Origin: Opitutaceae bacterium | GTDB taxonomy: Bacteria; Verrucomicrobiota; Verrucomicrobiia; Opitutales; Opitutaceae | Direction: 5' to 3' | Assembly (NCBI GenBank): GCA_016794785.1 | Contig: JAEUHC010000003.1 | Span: forward strand, 100,785-164,784 | Length of the DNA stretch: 64,000 nt | In this document: piece by piece, positions 38,427-49,101 of the stretch | Numbering within the stretch: the stretch's first letter is position 1 | Layout of the letters: each line of letters begins with the position of its first letter | Notes under the pieces: generated by a model | Told to the model about the DNA's origin: nothing | Databases searched by the model: none | Seen by the model: only the letters and a program-made list of their open reading frames with translations | Program-made: the position numbers and the translations under genes

Positions 38427-39197
38427 TCACTTGATCGCGGCGGCGGCGGTGACCAGCTCCACGAAGCTCCGGGCCTCGAGGCTCGCGCCGCCGATGAGGC
38501 CGCCGTCGATGTCCTTTTGCGCGAGCAGCTCGGGGGCGTTGGCGGGCTTCATCGAGCCGCCGTAGAGGATGCGGACCTTTTGGGCCACGGGCTCGGTGAA
38601 GAGCTTGGTGAGGAGCTCGCGGATGAAGGCGTGGACTTCCTGCGCCTGCTCGGTCGTCGCGACCTTGCCGGTGCCGATGGCCCAGACGGGCTCGTAGGCC
38701 ACGACCACCGAGGCCGCCTGATCCTTGGCGACGCCCTCGAGGCCGCGCTCGATTTGGGTCTGGACGACCTTGAGGGTCGCTCCGGACTCGCGCTCGGCGA
38801 GGGTCTCGCCCACGCAGAAAATCGGGCGGAGCTGGTTCTTCAGCGCGGCGAGCACCTTCTTGTTCACCTGCTCATCGGTCTCGCCGAAAAGCGTGCGGCG
38901 CTCGCTGTGGCCGAGGATGACGTGGGTCGCGAAGATGGCGCGGAGCATCGGGGCCGAGACCTCGCCGGTGAAGGCGCCGCTCGCCTCGAAGTGCATGTTC
39001 TGCGCGCCGAGCTTGAGGGTGGAGCCCTCCAGCGCACGACCGGCGCTCTCGATGCCCGTGAACGGCGGGCACACGACGACCTCGACCTCGGATTGCTTGC
39101 CGACGGTGGCGACGAGCTCGCGCACGAGCGCCACGCCATCGGCGGGGGTCTTGTTCATCTTCCAGTTGCCGGCGATCAGTTTCTTGCGGGGGATCAT
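38427..39197 (-). CDS. tpiA: triosephosphate isomerase
   Basis: 256 residues. Interconverts dihydroxyacetone phosphate and glyceraldehyde 3-phosphate. Active-site residues are visible: Asn and Lys in LIAGNWKMNK, His in HVILGHSERR and Glu in VVAYEPVWAIGTGK; the phosphate loop is LYGGSMKPAN. Last gene of gap-pgk-tpiA. About 96 bp separate it from pgk, including short GTTGAA repeats. Confidence 0.98.
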   Translation of the reverse strand: MIPRKKLIAGNWKMNKTPADGVALVRELVATVGKQSEVEVVVCPPFTGIESAGRALEGSTLKLGAQNMHFEASGAFTGEVSAPMLRAIFATHVILGHSERRTLFGETDEQVNKKVLAALKNQLRPIFCVGETLAERESGATLKVVQTQIERGLEGVAKDQAASVVVAYEPVWAIGTGKVATTEQAQEVHAFIRELLTKLFTEPVAQKVRILYGGSMKPANAPELLAQKDIDGGLIGGASLEARSFVELVTAAAAIK

Positions 39198-39293
39198 TTC
39201 AGTCGAAGTTGAAAGTTGAAGTTGAAGGAAGGATGCGCCGCCCAGCCGGGCTTGAACTTACACTGTCTTCGTCAACTCGCATTTTGGGAAAGC

Positions 39294-40550
<1,257 letters not shown>

Positions 40551-40570
40551 GGATGAGCTCCTAAAAAAAG

Positions 40571-40643
40571 TTGCCCGCGAATCACGCGAAGCCCCGCGAA
40601 TAGTTTGAAGTATTCGCGAGGATTCGTGCGATTCGCGGGCGAA
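40571..40643. repeat. inverted repeat in the gap-pgk spacer
   Basis: GCCCGCGAATCACGCGAA...GCGAATA and TATTCGCGAGGATTCGTGCG...CGCGGGC form imperfect arms of about 30 bases with a short centre. It lies in the untranslated spacer between gap and pgk and would fold in their joint transcript. Confidence 0.8.
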
Positions 40644-40652
40644 AGAAAAACC

Positions 40653-41765
<1,113 letters not shown>

Positions 41766-41895
41766 TCACCACGCAACAGAAGCGCCGCGGCGGATGCAAG
41801 GGGCTTTTCACGCCGCTTGTGTCATGCGCGGAACAGGAGGTTGGCGGGCAGCGCTGACCGAGGCCGCGCCGCCCGCTTCACCGTCGGTCGCGGGC

Positions 41896-43170
41896 TCAGG
41901 GAAACAATCCGCGGCTCTGCTTCGCGTCGGCCACGCGCTGGATGCCGAGGGTGAGGGCGGCGAGGCGGCGGCTGAACTTGAACTTGGCCCTTTGCGCATC
42001 GACCGATTCCTTGGCCCGGTCGAGCATGGCGAAGAGTTTTTGCAGCACCTCGTCGCGGGTCCAATAGAAGTTGGAGAGGTTCTGCAGCCATTCGAAGTAG
42101 GACACGATCACTCCGCCGGAATTGCAGAGCACATCGGGGATGAGTTCGATATCGCCGCGCGCCTCGATGATTTTGTCGGCGGCGTTGGTAGTCGGGCCGT
42201 TGGCGCCTTCGGCGAGGATGCGGCATTTGAGCTTCGCGGCGTTGTGCTCGCCGATCACGCGCTCCAGGGCGCAGGGGGCGAGCACGGTGCAGTCGAGCTC
42301 GAGCAGTTCCTCGTTGGAGATGGGATCGCCGCCGTCGAAGTCGTGAAGGGTTTTCTGGTAGCGGAGGTAGGTGAGCGCCTTCCCGAGGTCGATGCCGCGG
42401 GGGTTGTGGATGCCGCCGGTGTAGTCGGAGATCGCGATGATTTTTGCGCCGTAGTTGGCGAGCGCGATGGCCGTCTCGCTGCCGACATTGCCAAAGCCCT
42501 GGACGGCGACCGTGGCCTGGGTCACGGGGATGCGGAGGTCCTCAAGGTAGCGTTTGGTGAGATAGGCGACGCCCGCGCCGGTCGCCTCGCGGCGCCCTTG
42601 CGAACCGCCCAGCGCGATGGGTTTGCCCGTGACGACCGCGCTCGCGACGTGCCCCACGTGGTTGGAGTAGGTGTCCATCATCCAGCCCATGATCTTCTCA
42701 TTGGTGCCGACGTCGGGGGCGGGCACGTCGATGTGCGGGCCGACGAAGTTCACCATCTCCTGCATGTAGCGACGCGAGAGATGCTCGAGTTCGGACTCCG
42801 TGAGTTCGCTGGGGTTGACGATCACACCGCCCTTGGCCCCGCCGTAGGGCAGGCCGACCAGCGAGGTCTTCCAGCTCATCCACATCGCGAGCGCCGCGAC
42901 CTCGCCCAGAGTCACGTGCTGGTGGAAACGGATGCCGCCCTTGGACGGGCCCGTGCTGAGATTGTGCTGCACCCGGTAGCCTTCGAACACGGTCACTGAG
43001 CCATCGAGTCGTTTCACGGGCAGCGACACCGCGAGGCAGCGGCGGGGGTATTTGGTCCGATCCCGGATCGCGTCCGGCAGGCTGATGGCATCCGCCGCCA
43101 GATCGAACTGGCGGCACGCCATGCGAAAGACATCGGAGTCGTAAAGGGTGGAGATGATGGCCTTGGACAT
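41896..43170 (-). CDS. gdhA: Glu/Leu/Phe/Val dehydrogenase (glutamate dehydrogenase)
   Basis: 424 residues from ATG 43170. Oxidative deamination of glutamate or its reverse. Substrate-site motifs are GPSKGGIRFHQHV and VGLPYGGAKGGVIVNP, with APDVGTNEKIMGWMMD. The dinucleotide fold shows as TVAVQGFGNVGSETA. ELIPDVLCNSGGVIVSYFEWLQN is typical of the GluDH-type subgroup, so glutamate is the likely substrate. Divergent from the membrane-protein gene at 43302. Confidence 0.95.
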   Translation of the reverse strand: MSKAIISTLYDSDVFRMACRQFDLAADAISLPDAIRDRTKYPRRCLAVSLPVKRLDGSVTVFEGYRVQHNLSTGPSKGGIRFHQHVTLGEVAALAMWMSWKTSLVGLPYGGAKGGVIVNPSELTESELEHLSRRYMQEMVNFVGPHIDVPAPDVGTNEKIMGWMMDTYSNHVGHVASAVVTGKPIALGGSQGRREATGAGVAYLTKRYLEDLRIPVTQATVAVQGFGNVGSETAIALANYGAKIIAISDYTGGIHNPRGIDLGKALTYLRYQKTLHDFDGGDPISNEELLELDCTVLAPCALERVIGEHNAAKLKCRILAEGANGPTTNAADKIIEARGDIELIPDVLCNSGGVIVSYFEWLQNLSNFYWTRDEVLQKLFAMLDRAKESVDAQRAKFKFSRRLAALTLGIQRVADAKQSRGLFP

Positions 43171-43301
43171 GATGCGATTCGGGCTTTGGGGAGGGTGCCG
43201 GTCGGGCTTGCCAAAAGGCTGGGAGGGTGGGGCAGGGTTTGCAAACGGCATCCAACGCGCGGTTGAAATCGGCGATGGGCCCGGACCACACTGCGCGCCA
43301 C

Positions 43302-44714
43302 ATGCCGGGCATCATCCTCAAGTTCCTTGCCTGGCTCGCGCAAAAATTCGGCGTGGCCGCCTTGATCGTGCTGATCGCACTCGCGGGCTATGGGCTCTGG
43401 CTCTTCGTGAAGGAGGAGCATTCGCTCGAGGTGGATCGCGTGGAGAAACTGGCCCGCACCATGGCTGATCGCGACAAGCTGCTCGCGGCCAAAGCCGAGG
43501 TGGAGCAGCGCCTTGCCACCCTCCGGGCCGACATCGAGAAGCAGCGCGAGCGCGCCCAGCAGGCGGCCAAGGTCATCGCCACCTTGCGCGAGCTCGAAAG
43601 CTGGTGGGACCGATGGTTTGGCAATCGCGCGCAGCAATCCGCCAACGCCGAGCAAATCGCGCGGATGGAAAAATTGCGCAAGGACTCGCTCGGCCTCATC
43701 GACGATCTCCAGCGCGGGGTGACGAAAGTCGTGTTTGAGAAGGACGGGGTCGAGACCGCGCTGCACCGGGTGAACGCCGAGGTCGCCTATCTCGATCAGA
43801 CTCGTTCCGGGATGCGGCGCTACCTTGCCACCGCCTGGGACCGACTGAAGTGGTATCTGGTGATCGCACTCGCGGCTTATTTTTTCGGCCCGACCCTCTG
43901 GTCGATCACGATGTATTTTGGGCTCGCGCCCGTGATGGCCCGCGGGCGCCCGATTCGGCTCGGCCCGGAACCTGCGGCCCTGCCCGAAGTGGGCGAAAGC
44001 CACGTGTCGATCGAGGCGCGGCTCCAACCCGGCGAGCTCCTGCGCATCAAGGAAAAATACCTCCAGGCCTCCGATGAAGGCATGGGCCGGCACACGCGAT
44101 TCGTGCTCGATTGGCGCATCCCGTTCACGAGCCTCGCGTGCGGGCTGGTCGAGCTGGTCGAGCTGCGCCATGCGGCCGCCGAGGGCGAACGCCGGATCAC
44201 GCTTTCCAACGGCACCGATCCCCACATGGAGATGGCGCAAATCACGGTGCCCGCCGGAGCCTCGCTCGTGCTGCGACCGAGTTTTCTGGCCGGCGTCGTG
44301 CAGCGCGAGGGCGAGTCGCTGGCGATTCGCCGGCACTGGCGGATTTTCCGCTGGCAGGCGTGGATTGGCGGGCAGTTCCGGTTTTTCGAGTTTGTCGGGC
44401 CGTGCCGCCTTTTCGTCGCGGGCAGCCGCGGCGTGCGCGCCGAGTGTCTCGCCGATCGCGTGGGCGCGGCGAGGCCGGCGCGCCGCACCAATCAGGACGC
44501 CACCATCGGCTTCACGCCCAACCTCGATTACCGCCCCGTGCGCGCGGAGACATTTTGGAGCTACTACCGCGGCATGAACCCGCTCTTCGACGACCTGTTC
44601 TCCGGCCGCGGCTTGTTCGTCCTGCAGGAAACCGCCGCCGAAGGCTCCGCCGCCCGCGCCGGCCGCTTCTGGTCCACGGTCTGGAGCGGCGTGCTCAAGG
44701 TCTTCGGGCTTTGA
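43302..44714 (+). CDS. unrecognised membrane protein with coiled coil
   Basis: 470 residues from ATG 43302. One membrane helix at about 14-35 (FGVAALIVLIALAGYGLWLF), then a long heptad-like coiled coil (about 40-170, rich in Glu, Lys, Ala, Gln, Arg). A second helix lies near 185-210 (WYLVIALAAYFFGPTLWSITMYFGL). A C-terminal beta-rich domain of about 250 residues follows, containing GELLRIKEKYLQASDEGMGRHT and FDDLFSGRGLFVLQ. The last stretch vaguely recalls AIM24-type beta domains; that is only a hint. Two helices around the coiled coil would place it in the periplasm as a loop. No function is assigned. The TGA stop is the first triplet of the following inverted-repeat cassette. Confidence 0.7.
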   Translation: MPGIILKFLAWLAQKFGVAALIVLIALAGYGLWLFVKEEHSLEVDRVEKLARTMADRDKLLAAKAEVEQRLATLRADIEKQRERAQQAAKVIATLRELESWWDRWFGNRAQQSANAEQIARMEKLRKDSLGLIDDLQRGVTKVVFEKDGVETALHRVNAEVAYLDQTRSGMRRYLATAWDRLKWYLVIALAAYFFGPTLWSITMYFGLAPVMARGRPIRLGPEPAALPEVGESHVSIEARLQPGELLRIKEKYLQASDEGMGRHTRFVLDWRIPFTSLACGLVELVELRHAAAEGERRITLSNGTDPHMEMAQITVPAGASLVLRPSFLAGVVQREGESLAIRRHWRIFRWQAWIGGQFRFFEFVGPCRLFVAGSRGVRAECLADRVGAARPARRTNQDATIGFTPNLDYRPVRAETFWSYYRGMNPLFDDLFSGRGLFVLQETAAEGSAARAGRFWSTVWSGVLKVFGL

Positions 44715-44745
44715 AAATGAATGATGGAGCAGGAAACCAGGAATC
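44712..44745. repeat. left inverted repeat of the GxxExxY cassette
   Basis: Contains AAAATGAA, GAGCAGGAA and ACCAGGAATC in this order. The same three blocks occur, in reverse complement, at 45139-45175 (there with ACCAAGAATC). It ends one base before the GxxExxY start codon. Confidence 0.8.
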
Positions 44746-44746
44746 C

Positions 44747-45136
44747 ATGAATCAGGCATTCGATGATCCGCTTACTGGGAAAATTTTGGCCGCGGCCATT
44801 TCGGTGCATCGTGAACTCGGCCCGGGCTTTCTTGAGTCAATTTACGAGGAAGCGATGGCCATCGCCCTGACGGAAGCGGGTCTCCGGTTCCGGCGGCAGT
44901 GGGTCGTGCCGTTGCATTTTCATGGCCAGGCAGTCGGCGAGCACCGGCTCGACTATCTGGTCGAGGAGTCGGTCGTGCTCGAACTGAAGGCCATCAAGGC
45001 ATTCGAGGATGTCCATTTCGCGATCGTGCGCTCCTATCTTCGCGCTTCAGGGGCTTCACGCGGCCTGTTGATCAATTTCTCCGCCCCCACGTTGCAAGTG
45101 CGCCGAATCGGTCCTGAGTATCGGCCCAATTCCTGA
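44747..45136 (+). CDS. GxxExxY protein (PD-(D/E)XK-like)
   Basis: 129 residues from ATG 44747; ATG 44717 is in frame but lies within the left inverted repeat. The name-giving motif is G27-F-L-E30-S-I-Y33 (ELGPGFLESIYEEA). A nuclease-like Asp69 ... Glu79-x-Lys81 pattern follows (HRLDYLVEESVVLELKA), as in the PD-(D/E)XK fold, then HFAIVRSYLRASGASRGLLINF. The family has many paralogues per genome in this phylum and no firm function. The gene fills the whole space between the membrane protein and uvrB, framed by inverted repeats, and leaves uvrB without a visible Shine-Dalgarno site. Confidence 0.92.
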   Translation: MNQAFDDPLTGKILAAAISVHRELGPGFLESIYEEAMAIALTEAGLRFRRQWVVPLHFHGQAVGEHRLDYLVEESVVLELKAIKAFEDVHFAIVRSYLRASGASRGLLINFSAPTLQVRRIGPEYRPNS

Positions 45137-45138
45137 CC

Positions 45139-45175
45139 GATTCTTGGTTTCCTGGCTTCCTGCTCTTCATTTTTC
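45139..45175. repeat. right inverted repeat of the GxxExxY cassette
   Basis: Reverse complement reads AAAATGAA, GAGCAGGAA, GCCAGGAA, ACCAAGAATC, matching the left repeat at 44712-44745 in block order. It starts two bases after the GxxExxY stop and ends three bases before the uvrB ATG. Confidence 0.8.
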
Positions 45176-45178
45176 CGA

Positions 45179-47224
45179 ATGCTTTTCAAACTCGCCTCCG
45201 ACTACCAGCCCACCGGCGATCAGCCGCAGGCGATTGAGAAGCTCGTGGCCTCGATTGAGGCGGGGAACCGGCATCAGACCCTCCTCGGCGTCACGGGCTC
45301 GGGCAAGACGTTCACGATGGCCAACGTCATCGCGCGCACGCAGCGGCCCACGCTCATCCTCTCGCACAACAAGACCCTCGCGGCGCAGCTCTACTCGGAG
45401 TTCAAGAATTTCTTCCCGGAGAACGCGGTCGAATACTTCGTCAGCTACTACGACTACTACCAGCCCGAGGCCTACGTGCCTTCCAGCGACACCTTCATCG
45501 AGAAGGACTCCTCCATCAACGAGGAGATCGAGCGGCTCCGCATCGCGAGCACGAGTTCGCTCGTTTCGCGGCGCGACGTGATCGTGGTGGCGAGCGTCTC
45601 GTGCATCTATGGCCTCGGCTCGCCGCAGGAGTTCACCGAAATGCGCATCCCGCTCCGCCGCGGCGCGACGCTCGCACGCCAGCGCCTGCTCGAACGGCTC
45701 GTGGACAACATCTACGAGCGAAACGACTACGAGCTGAAGCCCGGCCGTTTCCGCGTGCGCGGCGACGTGGTGGACATCATGCCCGCCTACCTGGAGTCGG
45801 GCCTGCGCATCGAGTTCTTCGGCGATGAGATCGACGCGCTGAGCGAATTCGATCCGACGACCGGCAGCGTCATCCGCGCGATTGAGCAGTTTGATCTCTA
45901 CCCGGCCAACCAATACGTGACGAGCCGCGGCAAGCTCGAGCCGGCCGTCGCCGCCATCAAGGCGGAGCTCGATGAGCGCGTGGCATATTTCGAGGGCCGC
46001 GGGCAGCTCCTCGAGGCGCAACGCATCCGGATGCGGACGAACTACGATCTCGAGATGCTGCAGGAGATGGGATTCTGCAACGGCATCGAGAACTACTCGC
46101 GTCACCTCACGGGCCGGCAGGCCGGCGAGCGGCCGTTCTGCCTCATAGATTTCTTCCCGAAGGATTTTCTCCTCATGATCGACGAGAGCCACGCGACCGT
46201 CCCGCAGATTGGCGGGATGTTCAACGGCGACCGCGCGCGCAAGCAGACGCTCGTGGATTTCGGTTTCCGCCTGCCTTCGGCGCTCGACAACCGCCCGCAG
46301 TCGTTTGCCGAGTTCGAGACCGTCACCGGCCAGACGCTCTACGTCTCGGCCACGCCGGCGGAGTTTGAAATCAAGCGATCGACGGTCGTCGCCGAGCAGC
46401 TCGTCCGCCCCACCGGTCTGCTCGATCCCGAAATCACGATACGGCCGACCAAGGGGCAGGTGGAAAACCTCATCGCCGAGATCCGCGCCGCGACCGCCGC
46501 GGGCGAGCGGGTGCTCGTCACCACGCTCACCAAGCGCCTCTCCGAGGACCTCACGAGCTTCCTGCGCGAGTCGAAGATCCGCGTCGAATACCTGCACTCC
46601 GACATCGACGCGATCGAGCGTGTGGAGATTCTGCGCAACCTGCGGCTCGGCAACTTCGACGTGCTGATTGGCATCAACCTCCTGCGCGAAGGCCTCGACC
46701 TGCCCGAGGTCGCGCTCGTCGCGATCCTCGATGCAGACAAGGAGGGTTTCCTGCGCAGCGAGACCTCGCTCATCCAGACGGCCGGCCGCGCCGCGCGCCA
46801 CGAGAAGGGCCGGGTAATCTTCTACGCCGACAAGATCACCGACTCGATCAAACGGACGCAGGAGGCCGTGAACTACCGCCGGCAAAAGCAGATAGCCTAC
46901 AACCTGGAGCACGGGATCACACCGCGCAGCGTGAAGCGCTCGGCCCAGGCGAGCCTGCATGTCTATGACGGATCGGGCGACCGGGGCGGGGCCGAGGCCG
47001 CGGTGGCCGAGGGCATCGACGATGTGGCGGCCGTGGTCGCGGAGTTGGAGGATGAAATGCAAGAGGCCGCGGGCCGCCTCGAGTTCGAACGCGCCGCCGT
47101 GCTGCGCGATCAGATCGACGCGTTGAAGTCGGGCGATTTTCGCAAGGTCGCGAGCAGGCCGCCGCAAGAATATGCGAAGGCGAAACGCACGGCGGCGGCG
47201 GTGCGGGGGAAATCGCGGCGGTAG
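45179..47224 (+). CDS. uvrB: excinuclease ABC subunit B
   Basis: 681 residues. DNA-damage verification helicase of nucleotide excision repair. Walker A GVTGSGKTFT at about 38-47, the beta-hairpin region YYDYYQPEAYVPSSDTFIEKD, Walker B-type LLMIDESHATVPQ, and helicase motif VI QTAGRAARH. The C-terminal UVR domain (EMQEAAGRLEFERAAVLRDQI) binds UvrC. The start ATG has no clear ribosome site because the upstream bases belong to the cassette repeat. The TAG stop (47222-47224) is part of the GTAG edge of the palindrome at 47221. Confidence 0.98.
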   Translation: MLFKLASDYQPTGDQPQAIEKLVASIEAGNRHQTLLGVTGSGKTFTMANVIARTQRPTLILSHNKTLAAQLYSEFKNFFPENAVEYFVSYYDYYQPEAYVPSSDTFIEKDSSINEEIERLRIASTSSLVSRRDVIVVASVSCIYGLGSPQEFTEMRIPLRRGATLARQRLLERLVDNIYERNDYELKPGRFRVRGDVVDIMPAYLESGLRIEFFGDEIDALSEFDPTTGSVIRAIEQFDLYPANQYVTSRGKLEPAVAAIKAELDERVAYFEGRGQLLEAQRIRMRTNYDLEMLQEMGFCNGIENYSRHLTGRQAGERPFCLIDFFPKDFLLMIDESHATVPQIGGMFNGDRARKQTLVDFGFRLPSALDNRPQSFAEFETVTGQTLYVSATPAEFEIKRSTVVAEQLVRPTGLLDPEITIRPTKGQVENLIAEIRAATAAGERVLVTTLTKRLSEDLTSFLRESKIRVEYLHSDIDAIERVEILRNLRLGNFDVLIGINLLREGLDLPEVALVAILDADKEGFLRSETSLIQTAGRAARHEKGRVIFYADKITDSIKRTQEAVNYRRQKQIAYNLEHGITPRSVKRSAQASLHVYDGSGDRGGAEAAVAEGIDDVAAVVAELEDEMQEAAGRLEFERAAVLRDQIDALKSGDFRKVASRPPQEYAKAKRTAAAVRGKSRR

Positions 47225-47280
47225 GGCCCGAGCTTGCTCGGGCCTTGGTTCAAAATGGCGCGAGCAAGCTCGCGCCCTAC
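47221..47280. repeat. double-hairpin palindromic element at the uvrB 3' end
   Basis: Exactly 60 bp from GTAGGGC to GCCCTAC. Hairpins GGCCCGAGC-TT-GCTCGGGCC and GGCGCGAGC-AA-GCTCGCGCC lie inside. The first 26 bases equal those at 13081. It supplies the uvrB stop codon and separates uvrB from convergent hpt. Confidence 0.9.
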
Positions 47281-47293
47281 GGTGACGGAAGCT

Positions 47294-47878
47294 TCACCCC
47301 GTGGCCCAGGCGCCGGCCACCTGCTTTTCGGGTTTCAGCACGCCGATGCCGCGGAGGTTGCGGTAGCGCTCGGCGAAATCGAGGCCGTAGCCGACCACAA
47401 ATTTGTCGGGAATCTCGAAGCCCACGAAATCCGCCTCGAGGTCCACTTCGCGGCGCGCTTTCTTGTCGAGCAGCACGCAGGTGCGCAGGCTGGCGGGTTT
47501 CAGGTCGAGCACGAGTTCCTTGACGAGCTTGAGGGTCTTGCCCGTGTCGAGGATGTCGTCGATCAGTAGCACGTGTCGCCGGGCGATGTCGAGGGTGAGG
47601 CTGTGGATGATCTGCGGGGTGCCGATGGACTTGGTCTTGGTGCCGTAGCTGGAGACGCGGATGCAGTCGAGGCGCACGGGGTTGTCGATCTCGCGCATGA
47701 GATCGGAGGTGAACATCACGGCGCCGTTGATGAGCGAGATGATGGTGAACTCGCCGTCGCCATAGACCGCCTTGATCTCGCGGGCGAGGGACTTCACGCG
47801 GCGCTTGATTTGCGTGTCGGTGAGGAGGACTTCGGCCAGATCGGGGTGCAGCTTGGCGGATTTCTTCTGGGCGGGCAT
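47294..47878 (-). CDS. hpt: hypoxanthine phosphoribosyltransferase
   Basis: 194 residues from ATG 47878. Purine salvage from PRPP. The PRPP loop is HVLLIDDILDTGKTLKLV, with ISLINGAVMFTSDLMREI upstream and the purine-site VGFEIPDKFVVGYGLDFAERYRNL near the end. The N-terminal start was placed at MPAQKKSAKLHPDL, which gives a normal family length. Divergent from the ABC ATPase gene across 125 bp; no promoter was picked out. Confidence 0.95.
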   Translation of the reverse strand: MPAQKKSAKLHPDLAEVLLTDTQIKRRVKSLAREIKAVYGDGEFTIISLINGAVMFTSDLMREIDNPVRLDCIRVSSYGTKTKSIGTPQIIHSLTLDIARRHVLLIDDILDTGKTLKLVKELVLDLKPASLRTCVLLDKKARREVDLEADFVGFEIPDKFVVGYGLDFAERYRNLRGIGVLKPEKQVAGAWATG

Positions 47879-48003
47879 GATGGGAGCGCGAGCCAGACAA
47901 AGCGCCCCGGCGGAAGCAAACTGATCCTCGGCCCGGGGCCGCAGGTAATTCCTTTGACTCATCCGCGGGCCAAAACTTGCCTCGGCCTCCGCGTCGCCCC
48001 GGC

Positions 48004-49074
48004 ATGATTTCCATCCGCATCCAGCAACTCACAAAGCGCTTCGGCACGGTGACGGCGCTGCACGGCCTGGACCTGGAGATTCGGCCGGGGGAATTGTTTT
48101 TCCTGCTCGGGCCCAGCGGCTGCGGCAAGACGACGCTCCTGCGCAGCCTCGCGGGCTTCTACATTCCCGAGGAGGGCACGATTCACTTTGGCGAGGAGGA
48201 CGTGACGCGCCTCGCCCCGCACAAGCGGAACACGGGGATGATGTTTCAGAGCTACGCGCTGTGGCCGCACATGACGGTGGCGCAGAACGTCGCCTTTGGC
48301 CTGGAGGAGCGGAAAGTCGCGAAGGACGAGATCAAGCGGCGCGTGGCCGAGGCGCTCGAATCCGTGCGCATGGGCCAATACGCCGAGCGCCGGCCCAACC
48401 AGCTTTCGGGCGGCCAGCAGCAGCGGGTGGCCCTCGCTCGCGCGCTCGTGATCCGGCCGCGCTGCCTGCTGCTTGACGAGCCGCTCTCGAATCTCGACGC
48501 CCGCCTGCGCCTCGAGATGCGCGCGGAGATCCGGCGCGTCTGCAAGGAGTTCAAGCTGACGACAATTTATGTGACGCACGATCAGAAGGAGGCGCTCTCG
48601 GTGTCCGACCGCATGGCTATTCTCGACCGCGGGAAAATCCTGCAGGTGGGATCGCCGCGGGAAGTTTACCGGCGGCCGTCGTGCAAGGTCGTGGCGGATT
48701 TCATCGGCGAGACGGATTTCATCCCCGGCAAGGTCGTGAGCGCCGCGGCGGGCCGCGCGGTGGTCGAGACCGAGGTCGGCCGGTTCGAAGGTGTGCTGGG
48801 TGACGGGGCCGCGGCGCCTGCGGCAGGTGCGGCCGTGACGCTCTCGGTGCGGCCCGAGTGCTGGGTGCTGAGCCGCGAGGCGCCGCAGGGGAATTTTGTC
48901 CGCGGCCGCATCGGCGCGGCGATTTACCTGGGGGAGCTCGCGCAATACGAACTCCGATCGGGAGCGCTCAACCTGAAGATTCTCGAGCTCAACCCGCGGT
49001 TCATCGAGCAGGCGGAGCGCGGCGACGTGTTTGCGCGGGCCGAGCCGGACGACGTGGTGGTGTTGACGGAGTAG
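48004..49074 (+). CDS. ABC transporter ATP-binding protein (iron/spermidine-type)
   Basis: 356 residues. Walker A GPSGCGKTT at 36-44, Q-loop MMFQSYALWPHMTV, signature LSGGQQQR, Walker B CLLLDEPLSNLD and the switch His in YVTHDQKEALS. The last ~110 residues form a TOBE domain as in FbpC/PotA ATPases. The next gene encodes an iron(III)-type binding protein 27 bp on, but no permease gene is in the pair. Substrate therefore uncertain. Confidence 0.94.
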   Translation: MISIRIQQLTKRFGTVTALHGLDLEIRPGELFFLLGPSGCGKTTLLRSLAGFYIPEEGTIHFGEEDVTRLAPHKRNTGMMFQSYALWPHMTVAQNVAFGLEERKVAKDEIKRRVAEALESVRMGQYAERRPNQLSGGQQQRVALARALVIRPRCLLLDEPLSNLDARLRLEMRAEIRRVCKEFKLTTIYVTHDQKEALSVSDRMAILDRGKILQVGSPREVYRRPSCKVVADFIGETDFIPGKVVSAAAGRAVVETEVGRFEGVLGDGAAAPAAGAAVTLSVRPECWVLSREAPQGNFVRGRIGAAIYLGELAQYELRSGALNLKILELNPRFIEQAERGDVFARAEPDDVVVLTE

Positions 49075-49101
49075 GGCGGCGCGAGTGCGACCGGGCGCGT
49101 C

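Noticed and set aside
44717..44746. An earlier start (ATG 44717) for the GxxExxY protein
   Set aside because: Those codons fall within the left inverted repeat and add MNDGAGNQES, which does not resemble the family's N-terminus.
45167..47167. A 666-codon reverse frame antisense to uvrB
   Set aside because: Shadow of uvrB; no recognisable motif.
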